From positions 1-18,033 of the forward strand of contig JAGZQO010000037.1 of the NCBI GenBank assembly GCA_018382125.1: a DNA stretch of 18,033 bases, in the 5' to 3' direction. Of this stretch, positions 1 to 8,537 are shown one piece after another (within the stretch, counting starts at the first letter, position 1; every line of letters begins with the position of its first letter). The notes under the pieces were generated by a model. That model was not told the origin of the DNA. It worked only from the letters and a program-made list of their open reading frames with translations, and searched no databases. The position numbers were made by a program, and so were the translations under genes. The DNA is from Collinsella sp. (lineage in GTDB: Bacteria; Actinomycetota; Coriobacteriia; Coriobacteriales; Coriobacteriaceae).

Positions 1-3000
1 GGCGTAGACGCGCGCCTGCAGGGCGTGCTTCTCGAGCAGCTGGTCCGGCGTCTCATCCGGCGTGCCACCCGTCTTGTAATCGATGACCAGTGCGCGTGAC
101 GGATCGGCCGGGTCGGTCGCCAAAGCGTCGATGGCGCCTTCGGCATATGCACCGTAGCGGGCGATGTCCTCGTCCTCGCAGCCCAGCGAGAAGAACGGCA
201 CCTCGGCACGAACGCACGGCCACGCGAGCAGGCCAGCACGAACAGCCGACTTGAGCCAGCGATTCAGGGCGACATCGAAGCGCTCGCGCTGCTCCGGCGT
301 CAGGCGCCACAGGCGCGCCAGCGCATCGGCGCGCGCAGCGGGCAGCGCATCGGCACCCATCTCGATGAGCCACTGGCAAGCGGCGTGGAACGCCGAGCCC
401 AGCGCCATGGGGTTGCCGGCGGGCTCAACGGCGGCCACGTCTGCATCCGTCATCTCCGAGCCATCCGACTCCGCATCATCGCCGGCCTCGTCCATGGGCA
501 CGTGTGCCTCGGCGGCACGATCTTCCGTCTCGGCATGGAGCGCCGCGGCGATTGACGAGTAGCTATACGAATCACGCATCGGATACGGACAGATGCCCAT
601 GCGCACGCCCACTGCCTGGGGATACACAAGCTCAAACGAATCGGGCTTGGGGTCGGCAGGACCGGGCACGGTTGAGCGCGCAGCATTATCGGCGGCATCG
701 GCATCGCCGCGAACAAGCCTGCCCTCGACATCCAGCGAAGCGTTGGCCTCAAACGCCTGCTCGCCAAACGTAAAGCCCGCGAGCGAGATAAGCTCGTAGT
801 CGCCCGGCTTGGAGTTGTCGAACACCAAACGGTCGCTATCGAGCTGCGGCATGTCCAGACTGTCGGCCGGCAGGATGCGGCGCAGCACGTCGTAGGTCAG
901 ATCGATCTCGACGTCGAAGGTCGGCGCCGTCACCTTGCCACGGCTCACGCCGGCATCCATCGCCAGAATGACCAGCTCGCGTGCTCGCGTCATGGCGACA
1001 TAGAGCAGGCGGGCCCGCTCCTCGAGCGAGAGCTGCAGGTCGTCGTTGCGCAGACGGGCAAATGCCTCGGCGGGAGAGCCCGTCGCGCATACGTCCTCCA
1101 TAAGCTCTGGCGGCAACCACAGCGACGTGCCCTTGCCCTTAAACGCGTGTTCAAACTGCTTTTTGACGTCATCGCCCTTCACGAACGTACCGTCCGCGAG
1201 TTTAACGCCGTCGAAGCGTGCCGGCAGCGCCACGACCTGCGCTCCGCCCTCGACGCGACCCATCTGCGCCGCACCGGACGGCTTGCGCACGCCAAAACAC
1301 TCGGCAACCGCCACGACCGGATACTCCAGACCCTTGGACGCATGCACCGTCATGATGCGCACTGCGCCGTCACCCTCCTCGTTGAGGGCACCCGGGGCCT
1401 CCTTGCCCGCCAAGAAGCGGTCGAAGGCCAGCGCGATGGAACGCGGCGAGTTGCCGAACTCGGCCTCAGCCTCAGCCACGGCGTCGAGCGCCTTGAGCAC
1501 GTTGGCGGCAATGGCCTTGCCCTCGGGGCCGCGCTGCGCCAGGCGCACAAACCAGCCGGAGGCGTTGACCACGTCGCGCGCGATGGCGGCGAACGAATCG
1601 CGGCCCGCGCGACGAAGCGCATACCGCAGCACCTCGCGGGCGCGCTTCACAAGCGGCAAGTCTTGCAAACCCGGCACGTCGGAATCGCTCATGATGCCCA
1701 TGTCGATATTCCGGCGCGAGGTCTCCCCTGTCTCGCTATCGAGCTTGGTCGCCAGCGCCAGGAACTCCTGAGCGCCGAGCGCAAACATCGGCGAGGCGAG
1801 CAGCGGCATAAGGCCCCGCGCCGTATCGGCCGGATTGGCGAGCGCACATACCAGGGCGCGCACCGTCTGCACCTCGGCTGCCTGGGCAAAGACCGAACCA
1901 CCCGCGATGACGCAGTCGAGCCCCTGGTCGCGGAAGGCCTGGGCGTAGACGTCGGCGTTGGTCATGCGGCCCAGCAGCAGCACCATGCCGCCCTGGGGCT
2001 GGCCGGCATCGGCAAGCGCGCGGAATCGCTCGGCGATCGCACGGGCCTTGGCCTGTGTGCGTTCCTGCGTACTGCCGCCGGCAACAAAGAGGGCCTGGCG
2101 ACGCGAGGCGTCTGCCACCAGCGTGTCCTTGCGGCCGTCGCTCGCCTCAAGATCCAAAAAGCCCTGCATCAGGCCGCCGTCATCGCCGTCGAAGACGCGT
2201 GCCACGTAACGCAGTACCTCGTCATGGCTGCGGAAGTTGCGCACGAGTTTGACGAGTTCGCCGGCAGGGGCGTCGGCCACGGCAGTCGCCTCGGGCGCGG
2301 CAGACGAGCCCACCTTGCGCTCCTGACGACGGAACACCTCGACCTCGGCGCCACGGAAGCGATAGATGGACTGCTGCGCATCGCCCACAGTGCACAGCGC
2401 GCGCTCCCCCGCACCCGTCAGGTAACGGATCAGATCGACCTGCATCTGGTCGGTATCCTGAAACTCATCGATCATGACCATCTTAAAGCGGCCCTCGTAC
2501 GCAGCACGGATGGCAGGGTAATCGCGCAACGCCTCGTAAGCCATACGCAGCAGGTCGTTGTTATCGAGCGCGGACTGGCCGGCCTTGAGCGCACGGTACT
2601 CCGCCTCTACGGCACGGGCGAGCCCCACCAGCGCATCGAGCGCCGAACCGCCGCAGGCAAGCACGATATTGATAAACGCATCAGCCGCCTCGGCCTTGAG
2701 TAGCTCCACCTGCTCCTTAGGAAACGCCTTGCTCGCGCGCGGCATGGTGCACGACATCATAAGTCGCGCCGCATCGGCCATGGTCTTGCCGCTCGCCTCA
2801 AACGCATCGATGGCATCGAGCGCCACCTGCGCTTTCTCGGTCGCGGCCTTGCTTGCGCCCAGCGCCGCACGATAGGCATCGGCGAGTGCCGAGGTATCGG
2901 CCTGGCCGCGCGCCACGCGCACGTCGTCCATGCCGCCCGGCAACTGGCTCGACAGCTCCAGCAGCTCGCGCACCAGGCCCTTAATGGTCGTGCCGGTACC

Positions 3001-3507
3001 AAACGGCCCGCCCTCGCCCGCCATGGGATACCAGGCGTAAAGGGCCTTGAGCGAGGCGGCGAGCTCGGGGGCGGCATCGGGTGCCGTCGCGCGGGCCAGC
3101 ACATGCTCAACAGCCTGGTCCATAAGCTCGTCGGTATCGGTGAGCACCGTGAACTCGGGATCGATGCCCAGCTCCAACGCGTGTGCGCGCAGGATGCGCG
3201 AGCACATGCCGTGAATGGTCGAAATCCACGCGTCGTCGACGGTCAGTGCTTCCTCGTCCATGCCCTCGTCGATAAGCGCACGGCGCACGCGGTCGCGAAT
3301 CTCGGCCGCGGCATCTTTGGTAAAGGTAATGGCGAGCACCTGGTCCAGATGCTCAACGAACGGACCGGATTCGGGCGAGAGCGCATAGACGATGCGGCGC
3401 GTGAGGGTAAAGGTCTTACCCGAACCGGCGCCCGCCGAGACAAACAGCGGGCGGTCGAGCGTTTTGACAATCTGCAGCTGTTGCGGCATCAAAGTCGAAA
3501 GATCCAT
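1..3507 (-). CDS. addA: AddA helicase-nuclease subunit (3' end off the window)
   Basis: ATP-dependent 3'-5' helicase and nuclease subunit of an AddAB double-strand-break resection complex, feeding RecA. Seen: an open frame of 1169 codons with no stop before the left edge. UvrD/Rep (SF1) motifs occur in order: Walker A SAGAGSGKT (K31), motif Ia AITFTKDAAAEI, TIHGMC, Walker B IDEFQD (D347-D351), GDAQQSIYRFRG near 375, TVHASKG (H722) and YVAMTRAR near 840. The PD-(D/E)XK nuclease follows: EGAIDAL (D1127), VIDYKTG (D1143, K1145) and the start of the Q-x3-Y motif (QARVYA) at the edge. Roughly the last few dozen residues are missing, judging from the usual 1150-1250 aa. The ATG at 3507 is preceded by AAGGAGG lying within the last codons of addB, 3 nt beyond the addB stop, so translational coupling is likely. 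RecB-type UvrD proteins are the alternative, but order and partner favour AddA. Confidence 0.93.
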   Translation of the reverse strand, partial: MDLSTLMPQQLQIVKTLDRPLFVSAGAGSGKTFTLTRRIVYALSPESGPFVEHLDQVLAITFTKDAAAEIRDRVRRALIDEGMDEEALTVDDAWISTIHGMCSRILRAHALELGIDPEFTVLTDTDELMDQAVEHVLARATAPDAAPELAASLKALYAWYPMAGEGGPFGTGTTIKGLVRELLELSSQLPGGMDDVRVARGQADTSALADAYRAALGASKAATEKAQVALDAIDAFEASGKTMADAARLMMSCTMPRASKAFPKEQVELLKAEAADAFINIVLACGGSALDALVGLARAVEAEYRALKAGQSALDNNDLLRMAYEALRDYPAIRAAYEGRFKMVMIDEFQDTDQMQVDLIRYLTGAGERALCTVGDAQQSIYRFRGAEVEVFRRQERKVGSSAAPEATAVADAPAGELVKLVRNFRSHDEVLRYVARVFDGDDGGLMQGFLDLEASDGRKDTLVADASRRQALFVAGGSTQERTQAKARAIAERFRALADAGQPQGGMVLLLGRMTNADVYAQAFRDQGLDCVIAGGSVFAQAAEVQTVRALVCALANPADTARGLMPLLASPMFALGAQEFLALATKLDSETGETSRRNIDMGIMSDSDVPGLQDLPLVKRAREVLRYALRRAGRDSFAAIARDVVNASGWFVRLAQRGPEGKAIAANVLKALDAVAEAEAEFGNSPRSIALAFDRFLAGKEAPGALNEEGDGAVRIMTVHASKGLEYPVVAVAECFGVRKPSGAAQMGRVEGGAQVVALPARFDGVKLADGTFVKGDDVKKQFEHAFKGKGTSLWLPPELMEDVCATGSPAEAFARLRNDDLQLSLEERARLLYVAMTRARELVILAMDAGVSRGKVTAPTFDVEIDLTYDVLRRILPADSLDMPQLDSDRLVFDNSKPGDYELISLAGFTFGEQAFEANASLDVEGRLVRGDADAADNAARSTVPGPADPKPDSFELVYPQAVGVRMGICPYPMRDSYSYSSIAAALHAETEDRAAEAHVPMDEAGDDAESDGSEMTDADVAAVEPAGNPMALGSAFHAACQWLIEMGADALPAARADALARLWRLTPEQRERFDVALNRWLKSAVRAGLLAWPCVRAEVPFFSLGCEDEDIARYGAYAEGAIDALATDPADPSRALVIDYKTGGTPDETPDQLLEKHALQARVYA

Positions 3508-3510
3508 GGT

Positions 3511-6500
3511 CTACACGTCCCTCCTTACAAACGTTCCTTCGTGGTTATACGAGCAGCGCGCATGCGCGGCCTGAGCCGACGCCGGGTCGACGGCGGCAAC
3601 GTTGCCCGCCTCGAGCTCGCGCAGGCGCTCGGCGATGTCGGCCTCCACGCGATCGAGCAGGGCATCGAAGTCCATGCTGCCGCCCTCGCCCGGGAAGCCC
3701 TTCTTGAGGCCCGGGATGCGACCGTCACCGCGCTCTTCCTCGAGCAACTCGGCGCTCGCCGCACCGCGCAGCGCGGGCTTGCCGCCCTTGGTCGAAAAAT
3801 AGAGCGCTGCACGGGTATCCAAGCCCAGTGCCCGACGCATGGCCTGCGCGTAGATGAGCGTTTGGGTATGGGGCGGCAGCCAGCGCGGGTCGTCGATGGG
3901 AGCCTCGCCCGTCTCCTCGTCACGCACCGTGGGGTCGGCAAGCTTAAACTCCTCGACACCCGAACGATGCTTGTAGTCGATTACCACGGCGCGATTCTCG
4001 GCATCCACATCTACGCGGTCGATGCGCCCGCCGAGCGGCCAACCGGCATACTCGACCTGGAGCTCGTTGAACGCAAACTCCAGGTAGCGCGGGGCAAAGG
4101 GGGCAAGTGCCTCGGACTCGTAGGCAAGCACACCCTCCAGCTGCGGCAAGATCTCGGCCACCTGGCGTTCCTCCACCGCAGAGAGCGGCACCAGCGGGCC
4201 CTCCGTGCCGCGCTTGCCGGCGTGCTCGGCCAACGTCTCGTCAAAGACCTCGTGCAGCAGCTCCTGTGCGCGCGGCAGATTCTCGGGCGTCACGCGCTCC
4301 ATGCCCTCTTGGGGCAGACGGGCATGCAGATGCTCCAGCACGTCGTGGACAAAGTTGCCCTTTTCCATGTTGCCAAAGCCCGCGTCGATCGACTGGGGCT
4401 TCACGCGGTACGAGACGAACCAGCATAGCGGGCAGGTCGAATAGGCCTCGATCTGCGAGGCGGACGTCAGACGCGGCACGAGCGGCGCGTCCTCACCCTC
4501 GCCATCGCGACGGCGCAGGACCAAATACGGCACGGCCTCGGCACTCAGATGCTGAGGGGCTTCACAGGTCACGCGCTCGCGCTTGAGGCCTTCACCTGCC
4601 GCGGGATCAAAGTCGGCGATGATATCGCCCTCGCCCACGCGCATGGGCTTGGCAGCGCCAGCGGCCTCGGCATGTGCCCACAGCTCGGTCCATACGGCTG
4701 CCGGGTAGCACTCGCGTGCCTGGCGATCGTGCGTCACACGGGCGTGCGCGACCGGACCGCTCGCCGCCTGCATCGCACGGCCAAAGCGCACGCGCAGCAG
4801 GGCAGCGGGCTCCAAAGACACGCCGTCGCGGCGCAGCTCGGCTGTCAACGTGGCAAGCGGGCCCTCTTCGTGCGAAAGCGGATAGCTGTCCAGGTCGACA
4901 TCGGCAAACAGCACGGCATCGTAGCTGCCAGGGCGAAGAACCGACGCATCGGCAAGCGACGCGAAGCGCACTTGTGCTCGTGGTGTGCGATCGACCTCAT
5001 AGGTCTCGTAATCGTAGGCGGTACTGCGCTTGTCCACCTTGGTTCGAACGCCGTCGAGAACCGGCACGGTCGCGGCCTGCGACACGTCGAGCGCGCGAGC
5101 ATCGTTCATAAGGATGTCGATGGCATGGCGCAGCAAAGCCGTCTCTGCCTGGCGACGGGCCTGGCCGTCAAGGCCGCCTAGAGCGCGATCGGGCAACGCC
5201 TCGGCAACGGCAAGCATGGCCTTAAGCGCCGTCACGGGCTTGTCACGCCACAGCGCCTGGAACACGTCCGAGACCACACACGGTACGTTCTTAAACCAGT
5301 TATCGTCGCTCGTCGCCTTGCGCGCGCCCCTCACCTGGCCCTGAACGCTCTGCAGCAGGCTCTTGACGCCCGCGGTAGTCTTGCTGCGCGAGAGACGCAT
5401 ATTCTTATCGAAGGTACGGGCATTGACGGCATCAGCGCCCGAAAGCGGACTGTAGATCCAGTCGGTAAGCTCCGGCGCGGGCCACCACTCAGTCTTGGAA
5501 GCGGTGCCCTCGTCGGCGGCTTTCATACGCTCGATCAGGTTGGCGAGCGCCGTAAACTGCCTGCCCGCGATGGACTGGGAAAACGCCGTGAACTCAGTCG
5601 TCTCGGCCGCAATGTGACGCGCCGCCAAACGGGCGGCGAGCTCGCCGAACAGCTGGGGTGCCCGGGCAGAAACGACGAGCACGCGCACGGGGTCGGCGGG
5701 CGTTGCAGTAGCTTTATCGGCCTTGGACTCCTTGTGCGCTTTCACCAACTTATCGATGGCGTCCGCATAGACATGAGCACGGGCATGGGGGCCGGCGACC
5801 TCAATAAAGGCAGGCTGAGCGGCGGCCCCGCAAGCGACATCAGACGCGACGGCGTCCTCCCCCAGCGGCGCGATCTCAAACAGCACACCGCGGGCATCAA
5901 ATGCCGTGGCAAGCTCCTCGCGCATCGCCGCCTGCTCGCGGGCAAGCAGCACGACGACCTCTCCCCCATTGTTCGCCACGGCAGACAGCAGCTCGAGTAG
6001 ACCGTGCGTAAACGACGTGGTACCGCGCACGCATACGGCGCGGGCGCACGCCGGCAGGCTATCGGCCAGGGCACCGGCCATAATGTCAGCTGCCTCGCAG
6101 GGCTCAACCATATCTCGACGGTCCAAACCGCCCGCGTAGGCGCGCAAAAGCTCGAACACACGAGCCTCGGCATCGCTTTTTGGCTCAGGCCGGCAGTTGT
6201 CGCCACGGCATCGTTCGGCACCCGTCCCCGCAACGCCCGGCAACACGTCGCGGGCCATGCGCGCGAGCATGCGCACTGTGCCCTGGCTGCGCGAAAGCGG
6301 CTGCAGAGCGGCGTCGTCGCGGCGGTCGATCATGTCCGAGAACAGCATCTGGCGCTGAAGGTTGTCCACAAAGCTGCGGCCATCGCCCATAAGCTCCCAC
6401 AGCGAGCTGAGCCACGATGTGGGCGTCTTGTAGTCGACACCCAGTGAAACCCCGGCTTCCGCCGCATCATGGCGGCACAGGTCGAGCTCGGCAAATGTTG

Positions 6501-6609
6501 GCGCCAACAGAACAGCGCGCCCGTGGCGGGCAACCAGGTCGGCCAGTAGCGCCGCCTCGGCATCGCTCAAATCCGTGCCGGCATTGGTGGTATAGATTCG
6601 AACAGGCAT
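3511..6609 (-). CDS. addB: AddB-like PD-(D/E)XK nuclease subunit, divergent
   Basis: Predicted partner of AddA; AddB proteins contribute one of the two nucleases and the Chi-scanning fold. Seen: 1032 aa with a C-terminal nuclease motif set GGRIDRVD (D864), VIDYK (D878, K880) and Q916-x3-Y920, so the active site looks intact. AYSTCPLC (C726, C729) is the usual lead-in to this domain. Known of the family: AddB has an iron-sulfur staple made by one Cys before the nuclease and a C-x2-C-x5-C after it. Here the tail has only one (C1019), with N1022 and V1028 at the other positions. The N-terminus (MPVRIYTTNAG) lacks the Walker A that many AddB proteins retain. Length is slightly below the usual ~1150. 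The start at 6609 has GGAGG 4 nt upstream. It sits immediately before addA in the same operon. A more general 'PD-(D/E)XK nuclease family protein' label would also be fair. Confidence 0.85.
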   Translation of the reverse strand: MPVRIYTTNAGTDLSDAEAALLADLVARHGRAVLLAPTFAELDLCRHDAAEAGVSLGVDYKTPTSWLSSLWELMGDGRSFVDNLQRQMLFSDMIDRRDDAALQPLSRSQGTVRMLARMARDVLPGVAGTGAERCRGDNCRPEPKSDAEARVFELLRAYAGGLDRRDMVEPCEAADIMAGALADSLPACARAVCVRGTTSFTHGLLELLSAVANNGGEVVVLLAREQAAMREELATAFDARGVLFEIAPLGEDAVASDVACGAAAQPAFIEVAGPHARAHVYADAIDKLVKAHKESKADKATATPADPVRVLVVSARAPQLFGELAARLAARHIAAETTEFTAFSQSIAGRQFTALANLIERMKAADEGTASKTEWWPAPELTDWIYSPLSGADAVNARTFDKNMRLSRSKTTAGVKSLLQSVQGQVRGARKATSDDNWFKNVPCVVSDVFQALWRDKPVTALKAMLAVAEALPDRALGGLDGQARRQAETALLRHAIDILMNDARALDVSQAATVPVLDGVRTKVDKRSTAYDYETYEVDRTPRAQVRFASLADASVLRPGSYDAVLFADVDLDSYPLSHEEGPLATLTAELRRDGVSLEPAALLRVRFGRAMQAASGPVAHARVTHDRQARECYPAAVWTELWAHAEAAGAAKPMRVGEGDIIADFDPAAGEGLKRERVTCEAPQHLSAEAVPYLVLRRRDGEGEDAPLVPRLTSASQIEAYSTCPLCWFVSYRVKPQSIDAGFGNMEKGNFVHDVLEHLHARLPQEGMERVTPENLPRAQELLHEVFDETLAEHAGKRGTEGPLVPLSAVEERQVAEILPQLEGVLAYESEALAPFAPRYLEFAFNELQVEYAGWPLGGRIDRVDVDAENRAVVIDYKHRSGVEEFKLADPTVRDEETGEAPIDDPRWLPPHTQTLIYAQAMRRALGLDTRAALYFSTKGGKPALRGAASAELLEEERGDGRIPGLKKGFPGEGGSMDFDALLDRVEADIAERLRELEAGNVAAVDPASAQAAHARCSYNHEGTFVRRDV

Positions 6610-6691
6610 GGTCCTCCGCTCAAACTGTTCGCAATAATCAATGCATCCATCCTACCCGCCCAAGCGGACAGATTTGCCCCACGCCAACAGA

Positions 6692-6780
6692 TTTGATCCC
6701 TTGAGGACGGAGGAAAATGGATCACAGAGGGGGTCAGTCTAACCCGGTGATTCGTTTTCCTCCGTCCCCAAGGGATCAAA
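6692..6780. repeat. Large imperfect palindrome, 34-nt arms
   Basis: Left arm 6692-6725 and right arm 6747-6780 are reverse complements at 31 of 34 positions, separated by 21 nt. Outer ends read TTTGATCCC and GGGATCAAA; the arms contain GGACGGAGG and CCTCCGTCC. The element lies between the yerC terminator and addB, both on the minus strand, and its right end merges into the A/T run of that terminator. A dispersed REP/MITE-like repeat is the likeliest reading. It could also fold in any transcript that reads through. Confidence 0.85.
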
Positions 6781-6803
6781 AAACCGCCCCCGGAGGGACG
6801 GTT
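6778..6803 (-). terminator. Intrinsic terminator of yerC
   Basis: On the minus strand a 9-bp stem (AACCGTCCC / GGGGCGGTT, one G-T pair) with loop TCCG is followed by six T (6783-6778). It begins 27 nt after the yerC stop, separating yerC from addB. Confidence 0.85.
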
Positions 6804-6829
6804 CTTCGTAATTCAATGTTGTCGCTGGC

Positions 6830-7129
6830 CTACTCGCCATCCTCCAACTTAATGAGGATCTTGCGGTAGCCACCGTACTCGCCGTTCAGCGCCTTTGAAA
6901 CGCGGCTCACCGTGGTGGACGAAGCGCCGGTACGGGCCTGAACCTCAACATAAGGCTCGCCCTCGTCCAAATAGCGCGCAACCTGCAAACGCTGAGAAAG
7001 GTCGCAAATCTCGCGCGGCGTGCAGATATCGGTCAAAAACGCTTGGATATCCTTCTCGTCGTCCAAAAGGCTAAATGCGTGGACCAGCTGCTTGACATCA
7101 GGCTTGTCAAACATGTTCTCGATATTCAT
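6830..7129 (-). CDS. yerC: YerC/YecD family TrpR-like DNA-binding protein
   Basis: Small (99 aa) helix-turn-helix protein of the TrpR-related YerC/YecD family; a presumed transcriptional regulator whose target is not established here. Seen: family-typical PREICDLSQRLQVARYL (about residues 38-54) and the recognition-helix region RTGASSTTVSRVSKAL (about 65-80). Length matches the family (~95-105 aa). It is flanked by its own promoter and terminator, so it is probably monocistronic and not part of the downstream addBA unit. Classical TrpR is tryptophan-responsive; I see no trp genes nearby, so the ligand, if any, cannot be inferred. Confidence 0.9.
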   Translation of the reverse strand: MNIENMFDKPDVKQLVHAFSLLDDEKDIQAFLTDICTPREICDLSQRLQVARYLDEGEPYVEVQARTGASSTTVSRVSKALNGEYGGYRKILIKLEDGE

Positions 7130-7453
7130 CGATCACCGCCAAACCCGCCAAAAGGCATCGAAGTTGATACTGACATCGGGCATCGTTCGCCCGTTCTATG
7201 CAATAGGGCAACGCCTGTGGCTTTTGCCCGTAGCAGTGTAGCACACCACCAAACTAAAGCGACAAGACTCTCTGCCAGCGGCGCGTTTTTCAGGACGAAC
7301 GCCGTTTAGAAACCATATGCGCACGTAAGCTCCACGAATATTTGAGACAATGGGCGCCCAAACACCGCGGCGCGCCCGCGCAACCATCCAGGTCGCCGCC
7401 GTAAGCCGCTTCACGCGACGCCAGCAATCCCGGCGCAAGAAAGGATTCACGCC
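7130..7453. other. Intergenic region between divergent yerC and yvlD-like genes
   Basis: 324 bp without a gene. It holds the yerC promoter and a yerC leader of about 100 nt with two short hairpins: GGGCAA/TTGCCC at 7206-7229, at the predicted transcript start, and CGGGC/GCCCG at 7177-7193. The part from about 7266 to 7453 should contain the promoter of the plus-strand gene. I find only a weak -10-like GACAAT (7346-7351) with no matching -35. Confidence 0.6.
7235..7265 (-). promoter_or_regulatory. Putative promoter of yerC
   Basis: On the minus strand, TGCTACACT gives an extended -10 (TGn plus TACACT, 7240-7235). A TTGTCG -35 candidate lies at 7265-7260 with a long 19-nt spacer. The predicted start is near 7228, giving a leader of about 100 nt. 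Confidence 0.45.
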
Positions 7454-7819
7454 ATGCGCTTTATGCTTAACTGGCTCTTCACCTCGATCGCCATCGCGAT
7501 CGCCACGTTCCTCGTCCCCGGTATCCAACCCTTCGGCTTTGCCGAGACCTGGGTCTGCTTTGCCTTTGTGGGACTGTTCCTGAACATTGTCGATTCGTTC
7601 GTCAAACCGTTCCTCACGGTCATCTCGCTGCCGCTCACGATCATTACGCTGGGCATTTTCCAGCTTGTCGTCAACAGCTTTATGCTTGAGCTCGCGAGTT
7701 ACCTGTCGGTCAACCTGCTGGGCGTCGGCATCTCCATCGCCAGCTTTGGATCGGCCTTTATGGGCAGCATCCTGGTGTCCATCACGCGCAGCATCCTCGA
7801 CAGCATCGCCGAGGACTAA
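7454..7819 (+). CDS. Phage holin family 4 superfamily / YvlD-like membrane protein
   Basis: 121-aa, very hydrophobic inner-membrane protein. Four membrane segments are visible at about residues 4-22, 29-48, 52-76 and 88-112. The motif NIVDSFVKPFLTVISLPL, with a conserved Pro-rich turn after the second helix, is characteristic of the YvlD/holin_4_2 family. These are chromosomal membrane proteins of unclear role, linked to envelope stress in some Firmicutes. There is no lysis cassette or phage gene nearby, so a lytic holin role is unlikely. AAGAAAGGA lies 8-14 nt before the ATG. The gene stands alone with a terminator 42 nt downstream. Confidence 0.85.
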   Translation: MRFMLNWLFTSIAIAIATFLVPGIQPFGFAETWVCFAFVGLFLNIVDSFVKPFLTVISLPLTIITLGIFQLVVNSFMLELASYLSVNLLGVGISIASFGSAFMGSILVSITRSILDSIAED

Positions 7820-7860
7820 AACGGCCATTCCGGCCGTGCCCGTCTCAACAGCCCAAAACG

Positions 7861-7900
7861 AAGGCCGCCCATCGCAAAAATGGACGGCCTTCTTATTTTT
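7861..7900 (+). terminator. Intrinsic terminator, probably bidirectional
   Basis: Arms AAGGCCGCCCAT (7861-7872) and ATGGACGGCCTT (7880-7891) pair with one mismatch around a 7-nt loop, followed by CTTATTTTT. It ends the holin-like gene. On the minus strand the same hairpin is followed by CGTTTTG, so it may also stop the convergent Rrf2 transcript. Confidence 0.88.
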
Positions 7901-7960
7901 CAAGTCTCAAAGGGCGAGAGAATCTACCATTTCCACCCCGTCCCCAAATGCAGGTGTGGG

Positions 7961-8389
7961 TTAGATGACGTAGTCGTAGCCATGGTTGGGAGCGACTAGT
8001 TGATCGAGCGTCACACCGTCGAGGTAGTCGTTGATGAGCTTGTCCAGGTTCTTCCACACGTCGAGCGTGGGACACTCATCCGAACGCGAGCAGCCCTTGC
8101 AGTCGCCATCCAGGCAGGCGACCGGCGCCAGACTGCCCTCGGTCAGGCGCAAGATCTCGCCCACCGTGTACTGCTCGGGCGGGCGCGTGAGCACATAGCC
8201 GCCGCCCTTGCCACGCATACCCGAAAGCATGTTGGCGCGCACGAGCGTAGCCAAGATGTTCTCCAGATATTTCTCGGAAATCCCCTGGCGCGCCGCGATC
8301 TCTTTGAGCGGGATGCGACCGGCTGCCTGGTGCTCGGCCAGGTCGCCCATAACGCGCAGGGCATATCTGCCCTTAGTAGAAACCAACAT
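7961..8389 (-). CDS. Rrf2 family transcriptional regulator with a four-cysteine motif
   Basis: 142-aa winged-helix regulator. Seen: N-terminal MLVSTKGRYALRVMGDLA and the recognition segment GISEKYLENILATLVRANML (about residues 36-55), then the wing RGKGGGYVLTRP (60-70), all diagnostic of Rrf2/IscR/CymR proteins. A cysteine-rich loop carries C92, C97, C100 and C106 just before PTLDVWKNL. IscR binds [2Fe-2S] through three Cys in a C-x5-C-x5-C loop at the same place, so an Fe-S or thiol sensor is plausible, though the spacing differs (x4, x2, x5). Bacillus CymR lacks these cysteines and instead complexes with CysK. Here the gene is divergent from cysK, which suggests control of sulfur assimilation or Fe-S status. 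The ATG at 8389 has AAAGG about 11 nt upstream. Confidence 0.92.
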   Translation of the reverse strand: MLVSTKGRYALRVMGDLAEHQAAGRIPLKEIAARQGISEKYLENILATLVRANMLSGMRGKGGGYVLTRPPEQYTVGEILRLTEGSLAPVACLDGDCKGCSRSDECPTLDVWKNLDKLINDYLDGVTLDQLVAPNHGYDYVI

Positions 8390-8420
8390 GTATAGTGCTG
8401 CCTTTCGGTCATTTAGTCCG

Positions 8421-8453
8421 TAGAAATTCTAGCCGAAAAATTTGTTTTGAAAA
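8421..8453 (-). promoter_or_regulatory. Putative rrf2 promoter with overlapping palindrome
   Basis: On the minus strand: -35 TTTTCA (8453-8448), 16-nt spacer, -10 TAGAAT (8431-8426). The perfect palindrome TAGAAATTCTA (8421-8431) covers the -10, a position suited to autorepression. Confidence 0.5.
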
Positions 8454-8506
8454 TACCCGTTCCGGTCAAGATGGTTAATCGACTCGTAATAATCTTCTAT
8501 TTCCTA

Positions 8507-8535
8507 TTGCGTTACTAGGCTTTACTGTCTACTAT
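8507..8535 (+). promoter_or_regulatory. Alternative upstream cysK promoter
   Basis: TTGCGT (8507-8512), a 17-nt spacer and TACTAT (8530-8535). Spacing is ideal but the -35 is weak. It could act together with the stronger candidate 30 nt downstream. Confidence 0.35.
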
Positions 8536-8537
8536 GC

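Noticed and set aside
1..3507. addA as a truncated or broken gene
   Set aside because: The frame is intact up to the window edge and stops inside the nuclease domain only because the window ends.
1147..4428. Long plus-strand frames (518 and 441 codons) across addA and addB
   Set aside because: Antisense to strong helicase and nuclease motifs; no domain and no ribosome-binding site.
7454..7819. Prophage lysis holin
   Set aside because: The family name contains 'phage holin', but there is no endolysin or other phage gene nearby and the protein matches the chromosomal YvlD-like group.
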